Assembly (NCBI GenBank): GCA_029263415.1
Contig: JAJCXN010000048.1
Coordinates: 325,169-389,168 of the forward strand
Length of the DNA: 64,000 bases
Source: Acidobacteriota bacterium
GTDB taxonomy: Bacteria > Acidobacteriota > Thermoanaerobaculia > Multivoradales > Multivoraceae
Direction of reading: 5' to 3'
The notes below the pieces were generated by a model, which was given only the letters and a program-made list of their open reading frames with translations, did not search any database and was not told the origin of the DNA. Positions 17,436-25,587 of this stretch are shown here, one piece after another (position 1 is the stretch's first letter; the number at the start of each line of letters is the position of its first letter). A program made the position numbers and the translations under genes.

Positions 17436-18470
17436 ATGCGCTTCTCTCCCTCTTCGTCCAAGATTCGGAGTTCCCCGTTGAACAGCCTCTCTCCTTTGAT
17501 CTTTGTTCGCCCCACTACGCCTTACTGTCCATACCCGCTCCAACGAACTCGATCGCGATCCCGTCGCTCAACGAGCAACACTGCCCTGCGATCGGCAAGA
17601 ACTCCACCAGTCTCCACGCCACCAGTCAGTGCGAAGCCCCAACAAAGGCCTGGCACGTTCATCGAAGAGAACCTAGACATCGTCTCGCAGCGGATCCAAG
17701 CACTCTGCCGACGACACCGCCTCTCTCTTGAAGAAGCAGAGGATTTTCGCTCCGCGGCAATGGTGAAACTGCTCGAGAAGAGCGCTCGACTCGAACAGCT
17801 GTTCGAGGGTCGCAGCAATCTGGCAACCTACTTCGACTCAGTGCTGCGCAACATCCTGCGGGACTACCGCATCTCAAAGTGGGGCAAGTGGCGAGCCTCC
17901 AAGGCTGCGCAACGCCTCGGCCCTCTGGCCCTACACCTCGAACGACAGATCTATCGCAACCGCCTCTCCCCGCATGACGCGGTGCAGAAGATCGCCATGG
18001 ACCACAACGCCTCCGGTTACGGCGCAGACACACGCCGATTCGAAGAGGAACTCTGGGAGATCGTCAGTCAACTCCCAACACGCGTCGATCGACGAGCCGT
18101 AGTCGATACCGACGCACTCGAAGAACTCGTCGACAGCTCAACCGAATCGCCGTTCGAAGTGCAACAAGCCCTGCACGAGATCGAACGACTCAAGGCCACG
18201 CTCCTGCGAGCACTACATCAACTCAGTCCCAAACAGAGGAACGTCTTACAACTCCGATACTCAGAAGGACTCAGTTTCGGCGAGATCCAAACGCGCACCG
18301 GCGTGTCCACTGCGGCGCTGTATCGGATGGTGTCGCGCACCCTGCGGAAACTCCGCAGCGTGGTCGACGCAGAAGGGCTTTGCGCCGATACCGCACTCCA
18401 AGCACAAGCGTCAGAGGCAGGCGACTTCTGCATCGAGTGGCTGTTTGCGAGTGCAGGTCGAGAGGGTTGA
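17436..18470 (+). CDS. second ECF-type sigma factor, paralogue of the one at 8.8 kb
   Basis: Sigma-70 region 2 is clear (SLEEAEDFRSAAMVKLLEKS, YFDSVLRNILRDYRI), as is region 4 (LHQLSPKQRNVLQLRYSEGL and HTH FGEIQTRTGVSTAALYRMVS). The linker block SKWGKWRASKAAQRLGPLAL matches the first sigma factor of this window. The start is uncertain: the frame is open back to 17244, but the first 120 residues look non-coding (Ser/Arg/Pro-rich). I list the ATG at 17436; TTG codons at 17478 and 17496 are other options. No anti-sigma gene follows; the gene is divergent from the membrane kinase, whose promoter must lie in the same short gap. Confidence 0.8.
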   Translation: MRFSPSSSKIRSSPLNSLSPLIFVRPTTPYCPYPLQRTRSRSRRSTSNTALRSARTPPVSTPPVSAKPQQRPGTFIEENLDIVSQRIQALCRRHRLSLEEAEDFRSAAMVKLLEKSARLEQLFEGRSNLATYFDSVLRNILRDYRISKWGKWRASKAAQRLGPLALHLERQIYRNRLSPHDAVQKIAMDHNASGYGADTRRFEEELWEIVSQLPTRVDRRAVVDTDALEELVDSSTESPFEVQQALHEIERLKATLLRALHQLSPKQRNVLQLRYSEGLSFGEIQTRTGVSTAALYRMVSRTLRKLRSVVDAEGLCADTALQAQASEAGDFCIEWLFASAGREG

Positions 18471-18602
18471 TGACAAGGACGTCGGTCGTGCCGTATCTCG
18501 TCGGGTCACTCTGTAGGGCGCCCCTGAACCAACAAGCCCATCGTTGGGAGTATCTTCTCCGCAACCAGCGCACCCTTTCACCGGCTGCGGTATCATTCTC
18601 CA

Positions 18603-19766
18603 ATGCTCCGTTTCGCACCCCTCCTTATACTGCTAGCCCTGGGCTGTTCCATGACCAACGACGGTTTGCAGCTTCCGGCCGGCTTGGAGCCGCTCGCGGA
18701 ACGCGCGGCGGCCGCGCCTAAAGTTGGCGAGCAGTTTCCCGACATCACAATCGTGGATGCCGAGGGCCAGCCGGTCAATGTCAGGTCACTGGCGAGCGAG
18801 AAACCGTACACGGTGCTAACGCTCGGGTGCCTTACGTGACCGCCATTCTTGCGCAACGTCCCCAGTTGGGAGACGGTCAAACTCGACTATGCCGCGAAGG
18901 GCGTTCAGTTCTTCTACATCTACAAGCCGCTCGCTCATCCTGAACTCGACAACTACGTCAGCCCGTTCACTCTCGCCGAGCGGCTGATGCACGTTGCCGA
19001 GGCTGAGAGACGACTGGGGTCCAGCGTGACCTGGTTGGCCGACACAATGAGCAACGACTACCATGAAGCTGTGGGGCGCACGCCAAACAGTGAGTTCGTG
19101 CTCGACCAGGCCGGGATGGTCATCGCGCGTCGCATCTGGAGTTCGCCAGAAGACCTCAGAGAGGACCTAGCGGGTCTGCTCGGACCCGTGGAGCCGCCGA
19201 CCAGTGTCGATGACTTGGACCTCCCTGAGCAAGACGCCATCTCCACCGTTGCCAAAGGCATCGTTCCGCGAGTGGAGATGCCTGCGGGTGCGCTGCCGCT
19301 TGAAATCGAACCGCTTGCGAGCGAAATCCCGTTCTACGCCAAGCTTCGTGCCGAAGGTACCCAGGGCCTTTTCGAGGACGGGACAGGCACGCTCTATCTA
19401 GGCTTTCACCTCGATCCGCTCTACCAGGTCCACTGGAACAACGACGTCGACCCGGTGTCGTACAAGATCCGGGCCCCGGAGGGAGTGGTAGTCACGCCCG
19501 CCGAAGGCACTGCCATCGATCCAGAGGAAGCGGCGGACGCCGATCCACGTGAGTTCTTAGTAGACGTCGCAGGCGGTCAAGGTCAGGTGCTGGACGTCAA
19601 CGTGCGCTACTTTGCATGCGACGACGCGTTGACCTTTTGCATCCCAGTGCAACAGGACTACAAGGTCCATCTAGAGCGAGACTGGAACCACGACTGGAGC
19701 ATCCGCACCGACGCCGAGGGGCAGTGGAAACTCGCGATCCCCGGTGCGCCGACCGACGACAGCTGA
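18603..19766 (+). CDS. deiodinase/thioredoxin-like lipoprotein, probable selenoprotein (Sec at codon 79, TGA)
   Basis: This is a single frame of 388 codons interrupted only by TGA at 18837-18839. Residues 1-15 (MLRFAPLLILLALGC) are a lipoprotein signal with Cys15. Around the TGA the frame reads TVLTLGC-L-T-[TGA]-PPFLRNVPSW, then VQFFYIYKPLAHPE. This is the active-site context of iodothyronine deiodinases and related thioredoxin-fold proteins, where Sec (or Cys) stands just before P-P-F and a (Y/F)-I-(Y)-x-x-x-A-H-P strand follows. Cys76 and Sec79 form a CxxU redox pair. A bacterial SECIS-like hairpin lies 24 bases beyond the TGA. The C-terminal 190 residues resemble the DsbD N-terminal domain (NVRYFACDDALTFCIPVQQ, Cys-x6-Cys). 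Probable role: extracytoplasmic thiol or dehalogenating redox enzyme. Without recoding, it would stop at 78 residues. Confidence 0.85.
18837..18875 (+). promoter_or_regulatory. selenocysteine codon and SECIS-like hairpin
   Basis: TGA at 18837-18839 is followed by the hairpin 18857-18875: CGTC (18857-18860) pairs with GACG (18872-18875), CCC (18861-18863) with GGG (18868-18870), with A18871 bulged and the tetraloop AGTT at 18864-18867. The loop starts 25 bases after the TGA and has G at its second position. Bacterial SECIS elements recognised by SelB have a short apical loop with G in the first two positions, about 16-37 bases after the UGA, often with a bulge in the stem. All these criteria are met. 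Confidence 0.8.
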
Positions 19767-19811
19767 GGCGTTCTGGCCCCTTGTCCCGCTGCTTGCAACA
19801 CCCGCCAGGGA

Positions 19812-19850
19812 CCTGACCCCGTCAGGCTGCTTTTGTTTCGAAGCAGCCTG
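19812..19850. terminator. candidate bidirectional terminator (two alternative hairpins)
   Basis: A perfect 10-bp stem pairs 19823-19832 with 19841-19850 around an 8-base T-rich loop. A 6-bp stem (19812-19817 with 19821-19826, loop CCC) overlaps its 5' arm, so the two exclude each other. The site is between the convergent ends of the selenoprotein gene and the PQQ/esterase gene. There is no clear U-tract after it. Confidence 0.5.
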
Positions 19851-19925
19851 TCAAGGTCCGCCAACGCTGCCAGTACTCCGCTCAGGGAACGGTCGATGAC
19901 CAGGTCGCTCGGCGGCTCGCACTGC

Positions 19926-22364
19926 CTACTCCTCGAGCGGGAAGAACGCCCTTAAGATGTCGTCGTGCTGGCCACGCCAACCGCTCCAGCTGGGACTGTA
20001 CTCGGTCACCATCTCTTGGGTTTCGACACCGGCCGCTCTCAGTCGTTCAACGAGTTCCTGACTCGCTTCCTTCGCGCCACCACCAAGGGGCGTATCTTCA
20101 TAGTCGCGGTTGCTGTAGATCACAAACGCTTGTTCCGGCTTCTGGCCATCGCCCTCGAGCAAAGCGAAGCTACGCTCCGTCGCGGGAAGCGGATAGTAAC
20201 TCTGAGCCGCGACCTTCGAGAACAGATCGGCATTGGTCATCGCAAGATGTAGAGCAGCGACGGCTGCTGATCCCGGACCAATCGTTGCAAAACCGTTCGT
20301 CGTAAGCTGATAGTGCTTGCGCAGATGCGGAATCAACTCGTCGACCACAAAGCGATTGTAGCGATCCGTTTCCGGACCGCCGTACTCCGGTCCCGCCGCG
20401 CGTGGAACAAACACCGCAACAACTGGTGCGACCGAACGACCGACAAGGTTGTCGAGCGTGTTTGTCATCAGAGAACCACGCACCTGATTGTCACCGTGAT
20501 GAACAACCATCAGCGGATAGGTGGTCTCTGAGTTCGCACCGTAGTTGGGCGGACGCCAGACCTGAATCTGTCGGGTATTACCCAGAGCCAGTGACCTAAA
20601 CGGAAACGAATCGACCGTGCCGCGCGGTGCATCAGGGCCAGGTTCGGCAAGGTGAGGGGCTGCAGGCCAGTCCGGCATGCGAACTTCAGACAGCGCCGCG
20701 AACCCCTGATCCACCGTGAAGGCATTGTTCGGGTCAGGTGTCGGCTCCCCGTAGTCGAATGACAAGGTGTAGTCGTACTGAGCAGCAGGAACAAGTTCGA
20801 GAGTCTTGAAGAACAAGTCCGTGCCCTCAACGCGCTCGAAACCAACCTCCTGGCCACCAACAACCGGGCCGCCCAAGCCAACGTCCCCTGCCTGGCCACG
20901 CCAGACGAAGTGCGCCAGTGAGCGATCTCCGTCTGTTCCTTCAAAGATGGGGCTGGTGAATCCCTCCCCAAGGCGCCGGTCTACTGCCGCTTGTCGCCGA
21001 CCCGAGGAGATGCCTTCGATCTCGGAGATCCAATCACCAAACGAGCCGCGTGTTCGCTCGGTGATCTGATCGGTCACTGTGCGAGGTGCTGCCGTCACGT
21101 CGGCTCGGATCGACACCATCGTTTCAAGGTTACGGACCAGAAAGGAACCATCGATAAAGCTGGGCGAATGAGTGCTGGTCGTGTCGAAGGCTGCTATCCG
21201 CGTGAGTTCTCGATAGCCCGCAGAGTCCGCATCGGCGAGCACCAACGCGCCCTCACTATTTATGATCGCCAACTTGTCGTCAACGCGCGTGAGGCCCTGC
21301 CCTCCCGGTTCGCGAGAACGCCACTGGATTTCACCGGTGCCCACATCAACGCTGGTCAGAATGCTGCGAGTGAAGCCAAAGATCGAATCTCCAACAACTA
21401 CCGGTAGCGTCAGGGAATTCGCAAACGCGCGTGTCCGCCAGACTTCCTCGACCGATTCAGCGTCGGCCCGGTAAAGCCTCGCACCGCGGTCATAGTTGAC
21501 CAGGAAGCGCCCGTCGGCCACGGGGGTCACATGCGATGACTGTTCGGCCTCGTTGCCTTCAGCATGTCGAAGCTGCCACAGCTCCTCGCCCGTACTGGCA
21601 TCGAAGGCGAGCAGCCACTGAGCCCCTGCCAAGAGAACGGCCTCGCGGCCACCAAGACGCATCAACGTCGGAGTCTGGTACTCGACAGCGTCCGAGCCCG
21701 AGGTCCATCTAACCGCCCCGGTGTGCCGATCTAGTGCGGTCACTGAGCGACCCTCGCCACCCGTCGCGAGGAACAGTGAGTCGCGGTTCAGTACCGGTGA
21801 GGTTGTGTACCCGTAGAAAGGCACTGAGGAGTTCTGCTCGGTGAGTTCGAACAGCCAGCGCCTAACGCCGGTTTCCGCATCGAGAGCCACCACCTGGCCC
21901 TGAGCGCCGACCGAATAGACCGTTCCATCGACCACTGCCGGCGTGCTGAGCGGGCCATCGTCTGAACCATCGTGCCCCACGTACCGAGGACCGATCTCAT
22001 AAGCCCAAAGTTCTTTGCCGGTCTCTGCGTCAAAGGCCACGACCAGATCGAGGTCTCCTCGAGCTAAGAGCGTGTAGAGCCGGCCCTCTGCCCCCGAAAC
22101 TCCGGAATAGGCAGAACCGATCTCTTGACTCCACTCGATGGTGAGGCCGAACTCTCCATCGGGCAGAAGGCCATCAAGAGCCAGCCCTTCGGCATCAGGG
22201 CCGCGAAACTTCGACCACGCATCCCCGCTTCCAGTGGATGCGAAGCTCGATGGCACCAACAAAAGGCTAGCCGCGAGCAGGGTCGCGCTGAGCGAGAACA
22301 GCAGAGTAGGGCCGCAGCTGCGAGCGCCTCGTGAGCTCATCGTGAGCCCTCGTCGAGAAATCAT
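19926..22364 (-). CDS. secreted PQQ-like beta-propeller fused to esterase-like domain
   Basis: The start ATG at 22364 is set by a GGAGG Shine-Dalgarno (22376-22372) 7 bases upstream; product 812 residues. The N-terminus has a signal peptide (LLFSLSATLLAASLLLVPSS). Residues about 50-420 contain PQQ/pyrrolo-quinoline-like propeller repeats (VVAFDAETGKELWAYEI, VVALDAETGVRRWLFEL, LLAFDASTGEELWQLRH), as in BamB or quinoprotein dehydrogenases. Residues about 560-812 form an alpha/beta-hydrolase of the enterochelin-esterase type (RQIQVWRPPNYG, YPLMVVHHGDN, HLRKHYQLT). Where this family has G-x-S-x-G the sequence reads IGPGSAAVAAL, so the nucleophile is displaced or lost. The esterase may be inactive. 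Confidence 0.82.
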   Translation of the reverse strand: MISRRGLTMSSRGARSCGPTLLFSLSATLLAASLLLVPSSFASTGSGDAWSKFRGPDAEGLALDGLLPDGEFGLTIEWSQEIGSAYSGVSGAEGRLYTLLARGDLDLVVAFDAETGKELWAYEIGPRYVGHDGSDDGPLSTPAVVDGTVYSVGAQGQVVALDAETGVRRWLFELTEQNSSVPFYGYTTSPVLNRDSLFLATGGEGRSVTALDRHTGAVRWTSGSDAVEYQTPTLMRLGGREAVLLAGAQWLLAFDASTGEELWQLRHAEGNEAEQSSHVTPVADGRFLVNYDRGARLYRADAESVEEVWRTRAFANSLTLPVVVGDSIFGFTRSILTSVDVGTGEIQWRSREPGGQGLTRVDDKLAIINSEGALVLADADSAGYRELTRIAAFDTTSTHSPSFIDGSFLVRNLETMVSIRADVTAAPRTVTDQITERTRGSFGDWISEIEGISSGRRQAAVDRRLGEGFTSPIFEGTDGDRSLAHFVWRGQAGDVGLGGPVVGGQEVGFERVEGTDLFFKTLELVPAAQYDYTLSFDYGEPTPDPNNAFTVDQGFAALSEVRMPDWPAAPHLAEPGPDAPRGTVDSFPFRSLALGNTRQIQVWRPPNYGANSETTYPLMVVHHGDNQVRGSLMTNTLDNLVGRSVAPVVAVFVPRAAGPEYGGPETDRYNRFVVDELIPHLRKHYQLTTNGFATIGPGSAAVAALHLAMTNADLFSKVAAQSYYPLPATERSFALLEGDGQKPEQAFVIYSNRDYEDTPLGGGAKEASQELVERLRAAGVETQEMVTEYSPSWSGWRGQHDDILRAFFPLEE

Positions 22365-23007
22365 CCTTACACCTCCAGGACATGGCACAGCTTTCCTCCA
22401 CGCGCGAACGGCGTCAGGCGCTCCGACCTATGGTTTTCATTTGCTTGGAACCCGAGCGATCCGGAGAAGTTCCCAAGCGGTCCGCATACCTACGAGTTTG
22501 GGAGTTCTATGTTGCCCGTTGCACTCTCAGTCGGCCAAGGCCTCAAGGCTAGTTGACGCGAACCCAAACACGAGCTGGTCGATCCTTCGGCTCAGCCAAA
22601 CACTCACTCAGAGCTTCTTCCGAACAACCCCGCGCTTTGAGTTCTGCAGCCACTTTGGTCTCCGCACAGAGACCTTGGTCTGCGCTGAAGCGCCTGGTCT
22701 CCGCACAGGCACCTGGCCTCCTGCGATGGTGCGACGCCCGCCGATCAGAAGCCGATGTCCTAGACCTGACTGCTCCTTCAAAGCCTGGCCCGCTGGTGGT
22801 AGCGCAAGCGATTCTTGTCTAATCGCGACGCTCTTCATCGATTGCACGACCCAACTAACCAGACCAACACCAGATCTGATGTCGGCCTTTTCACCGAGAT
22901 TCCGAGGCTAAGAACATGGGATGCTTCCGGTCAGCACATCCCGCTATCCCTTGGAGACTCATCTTCAAAGGAGGACTGCAACCTCGACCGCCTAAGGAAG
23001 TATCGCG
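22365..23007. other. divergent intergenic region
   Basis: It lies between the minus-strand propeller/esterase gene and the plus-strand FG-GAP gene. The sequence GGTCTCCGCACAG occurs twice at roughly 22660 and 22700. I see no gene and no RNA with a recognisable fold. Promoters for both flanking genes should be here. Confidence 0.4.
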
Positions 23008-24612
23008 ATGTGCAACTCTCAGTCGAAAGTCGTCTTGCCACTTTCGAGGTTATTGGTCTCCCCGGTCATCACCCTTTGTTCGCTCCTCCTGGTCACCTCC
23101 GTCGCGAACGCTCAGCTCGGCCTAGTTGGCAGTGAGATCTTTGAGTTCATTTCGATCGGCGCGCGCTACGGCAGCGCTGTGGCGATCGGTGACCTGAATG
23201 GCGACGGCAATGGCGATCTCATCGTCGGGCAGCCGTCCCTTGATTTTGGTGGCGACGCGAACCGCGGGGCGATACGCCTCTATGTCTCCAACCCCAGCGG
23301 GGGTCTAACCTTCAACAGCATCTCCAACTGCCTTGATGGCAGTGAAAACGGAGGTGGGTATCGGTTCGGCGCCTCTCTCGCCTTTGGGAATTTCAACGAT
23401 GATCAGTACGCCGATCTCGCCGTTGGAATGCCCGGAGGCAGTGCTGGCGCAGTCCCTGGTGCGGGTGCGGTGTGCGTGATCTATGGTTCCGAGACCCCTC
23501 CATACTCGAGAGCACGTTTCAGTCAGAGTGCACTGCAAGGTACTCCCGAGACCGGAGATGAGTTCGGGGCAGCGCTTGCCACGGGTGACCTAAACGACGA
23601 TGGAATCGACGAGCTGGCCGTTGGTGCGCCGGGCGAGGGCGTTGCATTTGGAGGTGGAACCGTCGATGGCGCAGGTGCGTTCCACATCATTCTCGGCAGC
23701 CCGACCGGGCTTACCACGATCGACAATCTGATCTTCCATCAGGGTCAGGCGGGCGTCCCGGTCGACCCCGAAGAAAACGACCGTTTCGGCGCGTCGCTGG
23801 CGATTGCCCACTTCTTCGGCCTGGGCGGGAGTATGGATGTGGCGGTAGGGGCGCCGGGAGATCAAGCCAGCCCGGGCGGCACTGTGACAGTGTTTTCCAG
23901 TGGGGCGGCTCCCGCTTCTGTCGCGCACTTTCCGTACTATCCGCAGAACCCGACTTGGGATCTTCTCGGTACAGCGGCCATAGGTGACGAGTTTGGCCAA
24001 GCTCTCGCGGCCGGCGATTTTGACGGCGACGGGAGAACTGACTTGGCGATCGGAATCCCTGGCGACGATGATTTCGGTACGGAGATCGAGCCCGGAGCGG
24101 TGATGGTCATGTACAACGGACCGGGTAACAATTTGACCGATGCTGGCGAACAGCTGTTCTATGAGGCCGTGATTGATGGATCTTCGGCCGGCGTGAACAA
24201 CTTCGATGGGTTTGGCAAGTCCCTCGCTGCGGGAGACTTCAACAAGGACGGCTTCGCCGATCTTGCGATCGGAGCCCCGTCCGACAATTCTCTTGGCGTT
24301 AACAACGCCGGCGAGGTCACGGTTCTCTATGGGTCCCCCACCGGGCTGAGCGTGACCGGCTTCCAGCTGATCGACATGATCTTCTTCGACACTCTCGAAG
24401 CAGGCGACGAATTCGGGTTCGCACTAGCCGCCGGACGGCTTTACGAAGCTCAAGGCGGCGACGATCTCGCAATCGGAGTGCCGGGCCGCACCCACGTGAC
24501 CGGGGGCGGCGCTCTTTGGCCTGATACGGGAAGGGTTGTGGTTGTTCAAAGCACAATCTTGTTCAAGGACGGGTTTGAAACCGGCGACGTGACCGTTTGG
24601 GAACCGAAATAA
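23008..24612 (+). CDS. secreted FG-GAP (integrin-alpha-like propeller) protein with C-terminal tail motif
   Basis: This 534-residue protein has a signal peptide at its N-terminus (VITLCSLLLVTSVANAQ). About seven FG-GAP repeats follow, each with the phenylalanine-glycine and calcium-loop pattern: GSAVAIGDLNGDGNGDLIVG, ALATGDLNDDGIDELAVGAP, ALAAGDFDGDGRTDLAIGIP, SLAAGDFNKDGFADLAIGAP. The D-x-N/D-x-D-G-x-x-D motifs bind calcium in known family members. The protein ends ILFKDGFETGDVTVWEPK, a variant of the DGFESG tail found on six other secreted proteins of this window. Probable role: surface or secreted binding protein; ligand unknown. Confidence 0.88.
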   Translation: MCNSQSKVVLPLSRLLVSPVITLCSLLLVTSVANAQLGLVGSEIFEFISIGARYGSAVAIGDLNGDGNGDLIVGQPSLDFGGDANRGAIRLYVSNPSGGLTFNSISNCLDGSENGGGYRFGASLAFGNFNDDQYADLAVGMPGGSAGAVPGAGAVCVIYGSETPPYSRARFSQSALQGTPETGDEFGAALATGDLNDDGIDELAVGAPGEGVAFGGGTVDGAGAFHIILGSPTGLTTIDNLIFHQGQAGVPVDPEENDRFGASLAIAHFFGLGGSMDVAVGAPGDQASPGGTVTVFSSGAAPASVAHFPYYPQNPTWDLLGTAAIGDEFGQALAAGDFDGDGRTDLAIGIPGDDDFGTEIEPGAVMVMYNGPGNNLTDAGEQLFYEAVIDGSSAGVNNFDGFGKSLAAGDFNKDGFADLAIGAPSDNSLGVNNAGEVTVLYGSPTGLSVTGFQLIDMIFFDTLEAGDEFGFALAAGRLYEAQGGDDLAIGVPGRTHVTGGGALWPDTGRVVVVQSTILFKDGFETGDVTVWEPK

Positions 24613-24680
24613 CAGCCGCGCAGTGCACAATTGCCATCGACCGGGTCGATCAAACCCTTGCGATGGTACCTCCACGATGC

Positions 24681-24716
24681 ACAGAGAGGGGTACAGAGAG
24701 GGGTACAGAGAGGGGC
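24681..24716. repeat. tandem repeat, 12-bp unit x3
   Basis: Three copies of ACAGAGAGGGGT at 24681-24692, 24693-24704 and 24705-24716 (last base C) lie between the FG-GAP gene and the sigma factor gene. They may affect promoter spacing by slippage; no function is known. Confidence 0.75.
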
Positions 24717-24896
24717 ACACGTTCAGAACGCGTTTCCGAGGAACGAGGCCCATGATGTAGGACCACCTACCTTCAAGATTTGGTCGCGGAAACCCAAGGA
24801 AGGAAGTCCGACGAGTCCGTGTCGTTCCAATAATCCGGTCGCACACGAGCTTCACCCCCAAAGCCCGGCGACCTAAGCCAAGCATCCAACGAAACC

Positions 24897-25568
24897 ATGC
24901 CGCGAGAACGATCTATGATGCAGTTGAAGTCTTCAAACCTCCGGGGAGACACAACCACAGTGCCTGGCCAACTGGTAGTCGCACCTTCAGACGTCACCTT
25001 GCTTCTTGCGGCCCACCGCCGTGGCGAGGCAGGCGCGCTCGATCGCCTAGTCGACCTGGTTTATGACGATCTTCGCAACATCGCCCGAACCCAGCTTCGC
25101 AAACGCTCAGGACGAAGAGATCTCGAGACTACGGCTCTAGTCAGCGAGACCTATTTGCGACTGATTGAGGGCTCCGGCTTGGTCGGGAGTAGCCGCGACC
25201 ACTTTCTCGCTGTATGCGCTCGCGCCATGCGATTTGTGCTCATCGACTTTGCTCGAGAGCGCACGGCGCAGAAACGCGGTGGCCCTTCAGACGCTGAGAC
25301 TCTGGAAGACGAGCTGATCGGCATCGAGCAGGAAGGTGCTGAACTTGAGACCGTTCTCGCGCTGCATGAGGCGCTTGAGAAGCTCGAGGGTACAGCGCCT
25401 CGGTTGGTCCAAGTGGTTGAGTGTCGATACTTTGCTGGGCTCAGCTTGGAAGAAACCTCGACGGCCCTTGGCACTTCTACTCGAACCGTGGAGCGAGACT
25501 GGAGGCTGGCAAGAGCTCAGCTACTACGTCTTCTGAGTGTCGGTCACATGCCGCCAGAGACGGACTAA
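24897..25568 (+). CDS. ECF-like sigma factor paired with TPR kinase
   Basis: This 223-residue sigma factor has region 2 (GALDRLVDLVYDDLRNIART, TTALVSETYLRLIEG, AVCARAMRFVLIDFARERTA) and region 4 (RLVQVVECRYFAGLSLEETS with HTH TALGTSTRTVERDWRLARAQ). The DFAREr-A-x-KRGG context is the hallmark of the sigma group common in Acidobacteriota and Planctomycetota, usually next to Ser/Thr kinases. That is so here: the kinase gene begins 20 bases downstream. ATGs at 24897, 24915 and 24918 are possible starts. There is no anti-sigma gene; control is probably through the kinase. Confidence 0.9.
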   Translation: MPRERSMMQLKSSNLRGDTTTVPGQLVVAPSDVTLLLAAHRRGEAGALDRLVDLVYDDLRNIARTQLRKRSGRRDLETTALVSETYLRLIEGSGLVGSSRDHFLAVCARAMRFVLIDFARERTAQKRGGPSDAETLEDELIGIEQEGAELETVLALHEALEKLEGTAPRLVQVVECRYFAGLSLEETSTALGTSTRTVERDWRLARAQLLRLLSVGHMPPETD

Positions 25569-25587
25569 GCATGCTACGGAGATACGG

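Noticed and set aside
18837-18839. TGA in the lipoprotein frame read as a nonsense mutation splitting two genes
   Set aside because: The frame is identical on both sides, the stop falls at the exact Sec position of the deiodinase-like motif, and a SECIS-like hairpin follows at the right distance. A random nonsense mutation would not be expected to meet all three.
24681-24716. 12-bp tandem repeats as a CRISPR or regulatory array
   Set aside because: Three immediate copies without spacers are a simple tandem repeat.
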